A stretch of DNA of 64,000 nucleotides from Calditrichota bacterium (GTDB lineage Bacteria > Electryoneota > RPQS01): the NCBI GenBank assembly GCA_020637395.1, contig JACJWA010000001.1, forward strand, positions 1,426,001-1,490,000, in the 5' to 3' direction. The notes under the pieces are model-generated. The model did no database searches and was not told the origin of the DNA. It worked only from the letters and a program-made list of their open reading frames with translations. Below, one piece after another: positions 24,332-32,289 of this stretch; the stretch's first letter is position 1, and each line of letters opens with the position of its first letter. The position numbers and the translations under genes were made by a program.

Positions 24332-24970
24332 CTAAATATCCACCGGGTTGAAATACCGTGTGCCTGACTGCTCACGTTCTATCTCCGTCATGATCGCCGC
24401 AAGATGTTCAGAGTTATTCACGAAATCCAGCTGCGTTGTATTGATTATCAAGAGCGGCGTTTCATCGTAGCTGAAGAAAAAGTGATTGTACGCCTCATTC
24501 AGCGTGCGCAAATACTCCTCTGAGATCTCTCGCTCATAGGGACGACTGCGAGTCCGGATGTTCTTCATCAGTCTTTCCGTAGAGCTCTGAAGGTACAGCA
24601 CGATGTCCGGCTTGCGCACTCGCAGTTCAAGAAGGCCCATGATTTTCTCATAGAGCACAACTTCATTCTCGCTCAAATTGATATACGCGAAGATCCGGTC
24701 TTTCGGAAAGACGTAGTCGGACACCAGAGCAGAGTGAAAGAAATCCGGTTCAGGAAGCTCTTGCTGCTGTCTGAACCGAGACAAGAGAAAGAAAATCTGC
24801 GTCTGAAAGGCGTAGCGGCGCGGGTCCTTGTAGAACTGCGCGAGGAACGGGTTCTCTTCGTGGTTCTCAAGCACCAGCCGCGCATTCATCTTCTCGGACA
24901 AAATGCGAGCCAAAGAGGTCTTTCCCACCCCGATGACACCTTCAATCGCTATGTAGTGGTGCCGGCTCAT
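24332..24970 (-). CDS. Deoxynucleoside kinase (dNK/dGK family)
   Basis: A 212-residue salvage kinase. P-loop GVIGVGKTSLARIL at about 9-22, substrate region ENHEENPFLAQFYKDP and YAFQTQIFFLLSR, ERS-like SDYVFPKDRIFAYINL, and the LID Arg region IRTRSRPYEREI. It phosphorylates deoxyadenosine, deoxycytidine or deoxyguanosine; which one cannot be told. The ATG overlaps the folK stop (TGATG). folK-dNK neighbours are common in FCB genomes. Confidence 0.88.
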   Translation of the reverse strand: MSRHHYIAIEGVIGVGKTSLARILSEKMNARLVLENHEENPFLAQFYKDPRRYAFQTQIFFLLSRFRQQQELPEPDFFHSALVSDYVFPKDRIFAYINLSENEVVLYEKIMGLLELRVRKPDIVLYLQSSTERLMKNIRTRSRPYEREISEEYLRTLNEAYNHFFFSYDETPLLIINTTQLDFVNNSEHLAAIMTEIEREQSGTRYFNPVDI

Positions 24971-25467
24971 CACAACGCGGACTTGTCAATGGTCTCAGTT
25001 ACAGAAAGCATCTTGCACTGATTCAAATGCTCCGCAAACGTCTGTTTACTTCCCGGAGCCTTCTCGTTCGCTACGAGATCACACAAAGGGTGCAAAATGA
25101 AATCGCGTTCAAGCATCCGCGGATGCGGCAGCGTGAGGCTCTCGGTATGAACCAGACTGTCTCCCCAGAGCAGCAGGTCAAGATCGCAAATGCGCTCCTT
25201 GTTGTCCTTCCGGGTTTGACTCCCAAGCGCGGTCTCTATTTTTTGCAGAGTCTCGAAGAACTTGCGAAGCGGCATCGTACAGCTGCATTCGAAGACAGCA
25301 TTGAGAAACAGGCCGCCGGTGACGCCTTCCATCGGGTTCGAGATGTAGAGCCTTGAGATACGCTTGAGATGAATCTCGCGTACACCAATCTCTGTCAAAA
25401 CGCTCCCGAAGTTCTTGACGCGGTCGCCAATGTTGGAGCCGAATGAGACATATGCGTGCTCAAGCAT
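24970..25467 (-). CDS. folK: HPPK: 6-hydroxymethyl-dihydropterin pyrophosphokinase
   Basis: A 165-residue folate biosynthesis enzyme. Motifs: YVSFGSNIGDRVKNF, YISNPMEGVTGGLFLNAV, LQKIETALG, ERICDLDLLLWGD (catalytic Asp pair), and TLPHPRMLERDFILHPL. The ATG at 25467 (MLEHAYVSFGSN) is preferred over an earlier one because HPPK begins at this strand; it overlaps folB by 8 nt. Confidence 0.93.
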   Translation of the reverse strand: MLEHAYVSFGSNIGDRVKNFGSVLTEIGVREIHLKRISRLYISNPMEGVTGGLFLNAVFECSCTMPLRKFFETLQKIETALGSQTRKDNKERICDLDLLLWGDSLVHTESLTLPHPRMLERDFILHPLCDLVANEKAPGSKQTFAEHLNQCKMLSVTETIDKSAL

Positions 25468-25843
25468 TCGCGCGCCGCCGGATAACTTCCACTTCAACGC
25501 CCTTCAACACTCCACCCATGGGAACATGCGGCTTGCGAACCCGGAGAACCACTTCTTCCACGGCAGGAAACCTTGCCAGCACGCCCTGAGCAAGTTCGGA
25601 CGCACAGGTCTCCAGCAGTTGATACGACTCTGCTAAGAACGCTGTTTCGATCTCCCGATAGAGCAAGGTGTAGTCCACGGTCCAATGCAGATCGTCCCCG
25701 CCGCGCCCGGTCTTGCCAAACTCACCGGCCACTTCACAATCTATCTCGAAGAGCTGACCCAGAGAGCGCTCTTCTTCAAGAGCGCCATGGTGCGCGTACA
25801 TTTGAACACCCAACAGGCGTATGCGATCCAGTGCGACAGTCAC
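25460..25843 (-). CDS. folB: Dihydroneopterin aldolase
   Basis: A 127-residue folate enzyme: LLGVQMYAHHGALEEERSLGQLFEIDC near the N-terminus, a catalytic Glu in that segment, a long helix, and the C-terminal VVLRVRKPHVPMGGVLKGVEVEV with the conserved Lys. The ATG overlaps the kdsA stop, and folK overlaps its end: folB-folK cluster inside a larger operon. Confidence 0.93.
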   Translation of the reverse strand: MTVALDRIRLLGVQMYAHHGALEEERSLGQLFEIDCEVAGEFGKTGRGGDDLHWTVDYTLLYREIETAFLAESYQLLETCASELAQGVLARFPAVEEVVLRVRKPHVPMGGVLKGVEVEVIRRRANA

Positions 25844-26712
25844 GATTTCTTTTCTTCCTCAGCCTGCGACACTCCGCGCATGGCTTCAATGATGGCGACA
25901 AGTTGCTTGACAAGCGGTTCAAGCTCATTGAGAGGAAGCATATTTGCTCCGTCTGACAAAGCTTGCTCTGGAGTAGGGTGAGTTTCGATGAACACCGCAG
26001 ATACAGCTCCGGTCGAAACTGCCGCGCGCGCTAACGGACCAATGAAACGCGGAGCGCCGCCTGACACTCCGCCCTCGCCACCCATTCTTTGTACACTATG
26101 CGTCGCGTCAAATACGACCGGAAATCCCAGGTCTGCGAGCAGCACCAATGAACGCATGTCCACAACCAAATCACGGTAGCCGAAACTTGCGCCGCGCTCC
26201 GTGAACAAAATTCTGCCGTTGCCGGTCGAAGCGATCTTGTCCGCCGCAAACTTCATGTCCCCGGGTGCGACAAACTGCCCCTTCTTGACATTCACGGCTT
26301 TCCCGGTCTTGCCTGCCGCAACAAGCAGGTCCGTTTGCCTGCACAAAAACGCCGGAATCTGCAAAACATCCACGACTTCTCCGGCAGGCGCGGCCTGTTC
26401 GGGAAGATGGATGTCTGTCGTCACCGGCAGCCCGGACTCCGCACGAACCTTTTCAAGTATGCGCAACCCTTCTTCCAATCCGGGGCCGCGAAAGCTCGTC
26501 ACCGACGTGCGATTGGCCTTGTCGAAACTCGCCTTGAAGATCGGCAGCACACCCGTTCGCAGCGCGATCCCGGCAAGCTCTTCTGCCATGTAAAGGCAGA
26601 GATCTTCCGACTCGATTACACAAGGTCCGGAGATCAATGCCAGCGGGTAAAACTCGCCGCCGATGTCAGCCAAGCCGCTCAATGATCGCCTTTGTGATGT
26701 CTGCCGTTCCAT
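25840..26712 (-). CDS. kdsA: KdsA: 3-deoxy-D-manno-octulosonate 8-phosphate synthase
   Basis: A 290-residue enzyme condensing PEP with arabinose 5-phosphate for LPS inner core. Motifs: LISGPCVIES, FKASFDKANRTSVTSFRGPG, VTTDIH, DVLQIPAFLCRQTDLL, KAVNVKKGQF, TERGASFGYRDLVVDMR and VFDATHSVQ. Cys in SGPCVIES and in AFLCRQ suggests the metal-dependent class. The annotated ATG overlaps the upstream dehydrogenase by 47 nt and lacks a ribosome site; a TTG at 26673 would give LADIGG... with an 8-nt overlap and is a credible alternative. Confidence 0.93.
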   Translation of the reverse strand: MERQTSQRRSLSGLADIGGEFYPLALISGPCVIESEDLCLYMAEELAGIALRTGVLPIFKASFDKANRTSVTSFRGPGLEEGLRILEKVRAESGLPVTTDIHLPEQAAPAGEVVDVLQIPAFLCRQTDLLVAAGKTGKAVNVKKGQFVAPGDMKFAADKIASTGNGRILFTERGASFGYRDLVVDMRSLVLLADLGFPVVFDATHSVQRMGGEGGVSGGAPRFIGPLARAAVSTGAVSAVFIETHPTPEQALSDGANMLPLNELEPLVKQLVAIIEAMRGVSQAEEEKKS

Positions 26713-27685
26713 AGGACGAGCCCGGAAGCAAATCGGGCGTCAGGGTCTTCCCTTCTTTCAGAACGGCGCGAACGGCGGTATTCACGCGCTCTGCTGCCGC
26801 GCTTTCTCCGATGTGATGAAGCATCATCACACCGGCGAGCACCAAGGATATCGGGTTGGCAATGCCTTTGCCTGCAATATCCGGCGCGCTGCCGTGAATT
26901 GCTTCAAAAATGGCCGTCTTGTCACCGTAGTTCGCGCCCGGTGCTAGCCCGAGCCCGCCGATCAGACCCGCCGTTAAGTCAGAGACAATATCCCCGAAAA
27001 GATTCGTCGTGACCACGACGTCATAGGCATGCGGCTTCCGCACAAGCTCCATACAGGCCGCGTCAATGATCCGCTCTTCCGCGCCAATCTGTGGATAGTC
27101 CGCCGCAATCTCTCGAAACGCCTCAAGAAAGATTCCGGAGAACACCTTCAGAATGTTCGCCTTGTGAACACACGTGACTTTCTTGCGGCCGTGAGTTCGC
27201 GCATACTCAAATGTGTAACGGCAAATCTTCTCCATCGCCGCGCGCGTATTGCAAGCCACCACAATAGCCGCGCGCTTGTCCGGATCCACGTACATTTCCT
27301 GGCCCGTGTAGAGGCCTTCCGTATTCTCGCGCACAACAACTATGTCCGTGCCCGCAAACGGCGTGTTGATTCCCTCAAAGGACACGCACGGACGCACATT
27401 TGCATAGAGACTATACTGCTGACGCAACGCGACGTTTACACTGCGGTACCCGCCGCCAACCGGCGTGGTGATCGGCCCCTTCAGCACAACGCCCGTGCGA
27501 TTGATCGAATCGCTGGTCTCTTTGGGAAGCGGGTCCTTGCCTGCCGCGATAGCCGCAAGCCCGGCATGGCAGACTTCCCACTGAATAACAACGCCCGTGG
27601 CTTCCATGATCGCCACTGCGGCTTCGGAAATGGACGGCCCAATTCCGTCCCCTGGTATTAGTGTGGCTCGATGAGTGCTTTGCAC
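26666..27685 (-). CDS. NAD-dependent isocitrate/isopropylmalate dehydrogenase family enzyme
   Basis: A 339-residue beta-decarboxylating dehydrogenase. LIPGDGIGPSISEAA at 9-23, the substrate loop SVNVALRQQYSLYANVRP, VVRENTEGLYTG, the Lys-bearing VHKANILK and the catalytic triad region TTNLFGDIVSDLTAGLIGG, then EAIHGSAPDIAGKGIANP. The SVNVALRQ.YSLYANVRP loop fits the short NAD-type isocitrate dehydrogenase (IDH3-like) better than LeuB; the loop Ser that is phosphorylated in NADP-type IDH is not relevant here. No leu genes are near. It starts 1 nt after the pyrG stop side and overlaps kdsA. Confidence 0.85.
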   Translation of the reverse strand: MQSTHRATLIPGDGIGPSISEAAVAIMEATGVVIQWEVCHAGLAAIAAGKDPLPKETSDSINRTGVVLKGPITTPVGGGYRSVNVALRQQYSLYANVRPCVSFEGINTPFAGTDIVVVRENTEGLYTGQEMYVDPDKRAAIVVACNTRAAMEKICRYTFEYARTHGRKKVTCVHKANILKVFSGIFLEAFREIAADYPQIGAEERIIDAACMELVRKPHAYDVVVTTNLFGDIVSDLTAGLIGGLGLAPGANYGDKTAIFEAIHGSAPDIAGKGIANPISLVLAGVMMLHHIGESAAAERVNTAVRAVLKEGKTLTPDLLPGSSYGTADITKAIIERLG

Positions 27686-29377
27686 CTACTCCTCAATCAC
27701 CGTTGCAAGTTTCTTCATTGAATTGTTCGCCTTCTGTGCCGACTTCCCGGACTTCAAGCACGCCCCGACAAAATCCCGGAACAGCGGGTGCGGATGAGTG
27801 GGACGACTCTTCAGCTCAGGGTGGAACTGAACCGCAAGATACCACGGATGATCCGGGAGTTCGATGATCTCCACCAAATCTCCGCCCGGCCAGATGCCGG
27901 TGAATCGAAGTCCCTTTTGATCAAGCTGCTCGCGGAACCGGTTGTTCACTTCGAATCGGTGACGATGCCGCTCCGTGATCGCATCCGTGCCGAACGCCAT
28001 ATGCGCAAGTGATCCGCGCGTCAGGAAGCAAGGATAGCTTCCCAGCCGCATCGTCGCGCCCTTCTGTTTCAGACCGCGCTGATCAGGAAGCAGGTCTATC
28101 ACCGGATACTTCGTGGTTGGCGCAAACTCCGTGGAATGCGCGCGGCGCATGCCACAAACATTCCGCGCATACTCGATCACCGCGGCTTGCATGCCCAGAC
28201 ATATTCCAAAGAATGGAAGGTTTGTCGTTCGCGCAAAGTTCGCAGCCAAGATCTTTCCCTCGATCCCGCGCTCGCCAAATCCACCGGGAATCAGCAGTCC
28301 TGCACACCCCTCCATGAGCTTCGCAGGTTCCTCAGACTCAAATCTCTCGGCTTCGATCCAGTTAAGCTCCACATGCACGCCATGAAAGGCACCGGCGTGC
28401 ACAAAGGATTCGATAATGGACTTATACGAATCGCGCACTTCAACGTATTTTCCGGCAATCGCAATCTTCACGGTTCCGGATGGATGCTTGATCTTGCGCA
28501 CCACACTCTGCCATTGAGAGAAGTCAGGTTCCTTTGAGCGAAGCCCCAGCTTGTCCAAAAGACGCTTGCCAAGTCCCTCACGCTCCATGATCAGCGGCAA
28601 CTCATACACAGTGTCCACATCAGGAACATCGAAAACGTCCTCTTTGCCGACATTGCAGAACAGCGCAATCTTCTCTTTCACTTTGCGATCGAGCGGGCGA
28701 TCCGTGCGGCAAAGCAGGAAGTCCGGCTGCACGCCAATCTCCCGAAGCTCTTTGACCGAGTGCTGTGTCGGCTTTGTCTTAACTTCGCGCGCCGTGGGAA
28801 TGAATGGAACCAGCGTCAGATGAATGTACACGCAGTTCTTGGGACCAAGCTCAAGGCCAAACTGTCTGATGGCCTCAAGATACGGCAGGCTCTCAATGTC
28901 GCCCACCGTTCCACCCACTTCGATCAGCACGACATCATAGGGCTTCTCGCGGCGCGCCACCGCCAGCATCCGTTCAATAATCTCGCCGGTGATATGCGGA
29001 ATCACCTGCACCGTCGCGCCAAGATAGTCGCCCCGACGCTCCTTTGAAATCACCGTGTGATAAATCTGCCCTGTCGTCGCGTTGTTCGCGCGCGACATGT
29101 CATCCTCGATGAATCGCTCGTAGTGCCCCAGATCGAGATCCGTCTCCGCGCCGTCTTCGGTCACGTAAACTTCTCCGTGCTGGAACGGATTCATCGTCCC
29201 GGGATCCACATTGATGTACGGATCCAACTTCATCATTGAGACCTTCAAGCCGCGTGACTTCAGGAGTCTTCCGATGGACGCGGACGCGACTCCTTTGCCC
29301 AAAGACGACACCACGCCGCCCGTGACAAAGACGTACTTTGTGCGGTTCTTCTTGCGAGAAACTTTGGCAGGTGACAT
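27686..29377 (-). CDS. pyrG: CTP synthase
   Basis: A 563-residue enzyme aminating UTP to CTP. An N-terminal synthetase domain starts FVTGGVVSSLGKGVASASIG (ATP loop) with GTMNPFQHGEVYVTEDGAE, and a C-terminal class I glutaminase domain has the nucleophile Cys in FFGICLGMQ and the His-Glu dyad QFHPELKSRP. Full length with a slightly long C-terminus rich in Lys. CTP is the co-substrate of KdsB, whose gene is 3 nt upstream, so the two are functionally linked. Confidence 0.97.
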   Translation of the reverse strand: MSPAKVSRKKNRTKYVFVTGGVVSSLGKGVASASIGRLLKSRGLKVSMMKLDPYINVDPGTMNPFQHGEVYVTEDGAETDLDLGHYERFIEDDMSRANNATTGQIYHTVISKERRGDYLGATVQVIPHITGEIIERMLAVARREKPYDVVLIEVGGTVGDIESLPYLEAIRQFGLELGPKNCVYIHLTLVPFIPTAREVKTKPTQHSVKELREIGVQPDFLLCRTDRPLDRKVKEKIALFCNVGKEDVFDVPDVDTVYELPLIMEREGLGKRLLDKLGLRSKEPDFSQWQSVVRKIKHPSGTVKIAIAGKYVEVRDSYKSIIESFVHAGAFHGVHVELNWIEAERFESEEPAKLMEGCAGLLIPGGFGERGIEGKILAANFARTTNLPFFGICLGMQAAVIEYARNVCGMRRAHSTEFAPTTKYPVIDLLPDQRGLKQKGATMRLGSYPCFLTRGSLAHMAFGTDAITERHRHRFEVNNRFREQLDQKGLRFTGIWPGGDLVEIIELPDHPWYLAVQFHPELKSRPTHPHPLFRDFVGACLKSGKSAQKANNSMKKLATVIEE

Positions 29378-29380
29378 GAT

Positions 29381-30109
29381 TTACCGGGGAAGGCTTTGAA
29401 TAAGGAGATTAAGATCTTCAGGAGTATCAATTCCCACGGAACGGCTTTGCACGGAAACAGTGTGGATCGCGTAGCCCGCTTCCAACCAGCGCAACTGTTC
29501 AAGTGACTCCGTGCGTTCCAAGGGAGAGGGAGAAAGAGTAACTACTTCATTCAATATTGCGCGCTGAAACCCATAGATTCCAAGATGGCGGAAGTGCACA
29601 AGCTGGGGTGGCTGATTTCTGACAAAGGGGACAACGGACCGGCTGAAGTACAGCGCACGGCCATCCTGTGCTACCACGGCTTTCACCACATGGGGACTGT
29701 CCAGCGTCTCCGTCGAGTCGGAAGGAACCACCGCTGTGCCGATTTGCGCTTTGCCCGTGCGCATCAATGCGGCCACGTAGGAAATCACGGATGGCTCTAT
29801 TGCGGGCTCGTCGCCCTGAACATTCAGAACAATCTCGAAGATTCCGAACGACTCGGCGGCCCGAGCGACGCGATCTGTTCCAGAGGGCAGCGCGGGATCC
29901 GTCATCACCGCGTCCGCGCCAAACTCCCGACAGGCCGACAGAATGCGTTCATCGTCCGTTGCCACAACTGCCAGGTCCACTCCCTCAGCGGAACGACAGC
30001 GCTCCCAGACGTGCTGCACCATCGGTTTGCCCTGAATCATGGCCAGCGGCTTGCCCGGAAATCGAACCGCCGCGTAGCGCGCCGGTATCACCGCCAGAAC
30101 GCGGCTCAT
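29381..30109 (-). CDS. kdsB: CMP-Kdo synthetase
   Basis: A 242-residue enzyme activating Kdo as CMP-Kdo for lipid A core. Motifs: VIPARYAAVRFPGKPLA (nucleotide loop) at the N-terminus, ATDDERI, MTDPALPSGTDRVA, LNVQGDEPAI (metal Asp), SRSVVPF, HLGIYGFQ, and the C-terminal ESLEQLRWLEAGY...GIDTPEDL. The ATG overlaps the gatC stop by 4 nt. Confidence 0.96.
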   Translation of the reverse strand: MSRVLAVIPARYAAVRFPGKPLAMIQGKPMVQHVWERCRSAEGVDLAVVATDDERILSACREFGADAVMTDPALPSGTDRVARAAESFGIFEIVLNVQGDEPAIEPSVISYVAALMRTGKAQIGTAVVPSDSTETLDSPHVVKAVVAQDGRALYFSRSVVPFVRNQPPQLVHFRHLGIYGFQRAILNEVVTLSPSPLERTESLEQLRWLEAGYAIHTVSVQSRSVGIDTPEDLNLLIQSLPR

Positions 30110-30396
30110 CCGCCCAAGACTCGCGGCAACCTAAAGAATTCCACTGTCCTATCCGGCGCATCACGCAGCACGAGTTCGTGAGGCAGGCATTCATGCGGAG
30201 TGTCGTCCTCCAAGAGCGCGCCCTGACTCCCGCCATGATCCATGGGCTCAATTCCAGCCGTGTTCACTTCCTGTAGTTGATCAAAGTAGGAAAGGATAGC
30301 ATTGAGGTCGCTCTCGAGGCCAGAGAGCTCTTCTTCCGACAGTCGAAGCCTTGCCAGCTTGGCGAGATGCTCTACTTGAGCTCGGGTAACTGACAC
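30106..30396 (-). CDS. gatC: Asp/Glu-tRNA amidotransferase subunit C
   Basis: A 96-residue GatC: VEHLAKLARLRLSEEELSGLESDLNAILSYFDQLQEV, then the GIEPMDHGGSQGALLEDDTP belt that wraps GatA-GatB. It stabilises GatCAB, which makes Gln-tRNA or Asn-tRNA by transamidation. gatA and gatB are not in the window. The start is GTG at 30394-30396. First gene of the Kdo-pyrG-folate operon. Confidence 0.92.
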   Translation of the reverse strand: MSVTRAQVEHLAKLARLRLSEEELSGLESDLNAILSYFDQLQEVNTAGIEPMDHGGSQGALLEDDTPHECLPHELVLRDAPDRTVEFFRLPRVLGG

Positions 30397-30448
30397 TTGT
30401 TTACTCTAACAATTACAAGAATTTGACTTTGACAACTTTATCCTATCA

Positions 30449-30477
30449 AGTTAGCTCAAAATACCCCAAAAGTCAAG
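30449..30477 (-). promoter_or_regulatory. Promoter for the gatC operon
   Basis: Minus strand TTGACT (30472-30477), 17-nt spacer, TAACTT (30449-30454), giving a leader of about 45 nt before the gatC GTG. Confidence 0.5.
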
Positions 30478-30483
30478 GGAGAG

Positions 30484-32289
30484 TTAGCTGGCAGCAGCTT
30501 CCGCGACTTGTCCAAACTGAAGCCGATACAGCCGATGATAGATGCCGCCTAAGGTCAACAGTTCCTCGTGTGTTCCCTGCTCACGCAAGCGCCCGTGGTG
30601 CATCACCAGAATCCGGTCGCAGCGCTGGATCGTCGAGAGTCGGTGGGCAATGATGATCGAAGTTCGGCCCTCCAGCACCCGTCGTATGGCCTGCTGGATT
30701 AGCTGCTCGGTCTCTGTGTCAATTGAAGCTGTCGCTTCGTCCAATATCAGCAAATCAGGCTTGCGCAGCAACGCCCGTGCAAAAGCCAGCAGTTGCCTCT
30801 GCCCCGTGGACAAGGTCGCCCCGCGTTCCATCATCGGTTCCTGATATTTTTCTGGCAGCCGCTCGATGAAGCGGTCTGCGCACACGACGCGGGAGGAGTC
30901 TTCAACCTCAGTTTCGGATGCATCCGGCCTGCCGTAACGGATATTGTCCGCGACCGTTCCGGCGAAGATGAAAACGTCCTGCAAGACGATGCCCAGCATG
31001 GCCCGCAGCTCTGTCAACGGGTAATCTGTGATGTTTCTGCCGCGAATAAGAATTTCGCCGCGCTGCACATCGTAAAATCTTTGCAAGAGCGAGATGATCG
31101 TCGTCTTCCCCGCTCCCGTGGCACCGACGACGGCAATGGACTCACCCTCCTGCACGACAAAACTGAGGTCCTGAAGAATCCACTCTTCATCTTTGTAGGC
31201 GAACCAGACGCCGCGAAACTCGATAAACGGATACACTCCGGCTGGTGCTGCCGAAGGAGACCCGGAGTCCGCGACCTCCACCCGCTCGTCCAGGACCTGA
31301 AAGACTCGCTCAGATGCGGCCATTGCTGCTTGCAGAATGTTGTACTTCTCTGCAAGATCCCTGACCGGGCGGTAGAATCTCTCGACATACTGAAGAAAAG
31401 CGACGAGCGTGCCCACCGTGACCACACCCGCAATCATCATGGTTCCCCCGCCCCAGATGATGATTCCCACGGCCAGAGCAGAAATCAGTTCGACTCCTGG
31501 AAAGAACAGCGCATAAAAGAAGATTGTCTTCAGATACGTGTTCTTCAGAGCAATGTTTTGTTCCTGAAATCGGGCGAAATTGTGTTCTTCACGCCCGAAG
31601 AGCTGCACAATCCGCATGCCCGTCAGGTTTTCTTGCAGGTAACCATTCAGCGCAGATATCTGCGATCGGGTTCTCCGATATAGATCCCGCACGACCTTTC
31701 GAAATGCAAACGTCACCAGCAGAAGCACCGGAATCACCGTCAGTGTCAGAAGTGCCAGCTTCCAGTTAATGGCAAACATCACCACCGTGATGCCCAGCAG
31801 CATGAAAACATCACCGAAAATCGCAACCATCCCGGACCCAAACAGCTCGTACAGAGCCTGCACATCCGAGGTAATGCGCGTCATCAGGCGTCCGACGGGA
31901 TTGCGGTCAAAATACGGTACGGACAACCGCTGCAGCTTGTCAAACACGTCGCGCCGCATGCGATACATGATGATTTGTCCGGCTTCTCCGGTGAGATACA
32001 CCTGGCTCCAGCGCAGCGCTCCCGCAAGCGCCGCGACGACCACGAACACGATGACAATTCTGATTAGGCCCGTCGTGTCCCCGCTGGCGATATACTTGTC
32101 TATTGCAACCTTTGATAGCCACGGCCCGGCAAGCTCCGCCGCCGAACCCAGGAGCAGCAGGAACACGGCCAGGAATAGTTTGGCCTTTTGATCCCCGACA
32201 TATCCCCACAGCCTGCGCACCAGCATCGAGTCATATGCCTTGCCCACAACATCGCGATCTTCGCCCGCCGAGTTTGAGTTCTTACTCAT
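30484..32289 (-). CDS. ABC exporter half-transporter, catalytically canonical subunit
   Basis: A 601-residue type IV (MsbA-like) half-transporter: six membrane helices in residues about 30-330, then an ATPase with Walker A VGATGAGKTTII, a divergent signature TLSTGQRQ, Walker B LLILDEATASIDTETEQ (catalytic Glu present), and switch His in IIIAHRLSTI. It overlaps the end of the second half-transporter by 4 nt (ATGA), so the two are a heterodimer. Likely a lipid, peptide or drug exporter of the inner membrane; location near gat/Kdo genes does not prove LPS flipping. Confidence 0.9.
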   Translation of the reverse strand: MSKNSNSAGEDRDVVGKAYDSMLVRRLWGYVGDQKAKLFLAVFLLLLGSAAELAGPWLSKVAIDKYIASGDTTGLIRIVIVFVVVAALAGALRWSQVYLTGEAGQIIMYRMRRDVFDKLQRLSVPYFDRNPVGRLMTRITSDVQALYELFGSGMVAIFGDVFMLLGITVVMFAINWKLALLTLTVIPVLLLVTFAFRKVVRDLYRRTRSQISALNGYLQENLTGMRIVQLFGREEHNFARFQEQNIALKNTYLKTIFFYALFFPGVELISALAVGIIIWGGGTMMIAGVVTVGTLVAFLQYVERFYRPVRDLAEKYNILQAAMAASERVFQVLDERVEVADSGSPSAAPAGVYPFIEFRGVWFAYKDEEWILQDLSFVVQEGESIAVVGATGAGKTTIISLLQRFYDVQRGEILIRGRNITDYPLTELRAMLGIVLQDVFIFAGTVADNIRYGRPDASETEVEDSSRVVCADRFIERLPEKYQEPMMERGATLSTGQRQLLAFARALLRKPDLLILDEATASIDTETEQLIQQAIRRVLEGRTSIIIAHRLSTIQRCDRILVMHHGRLREQGTHEELLTLGGIYHRLYRLQFGQVAEAAAS

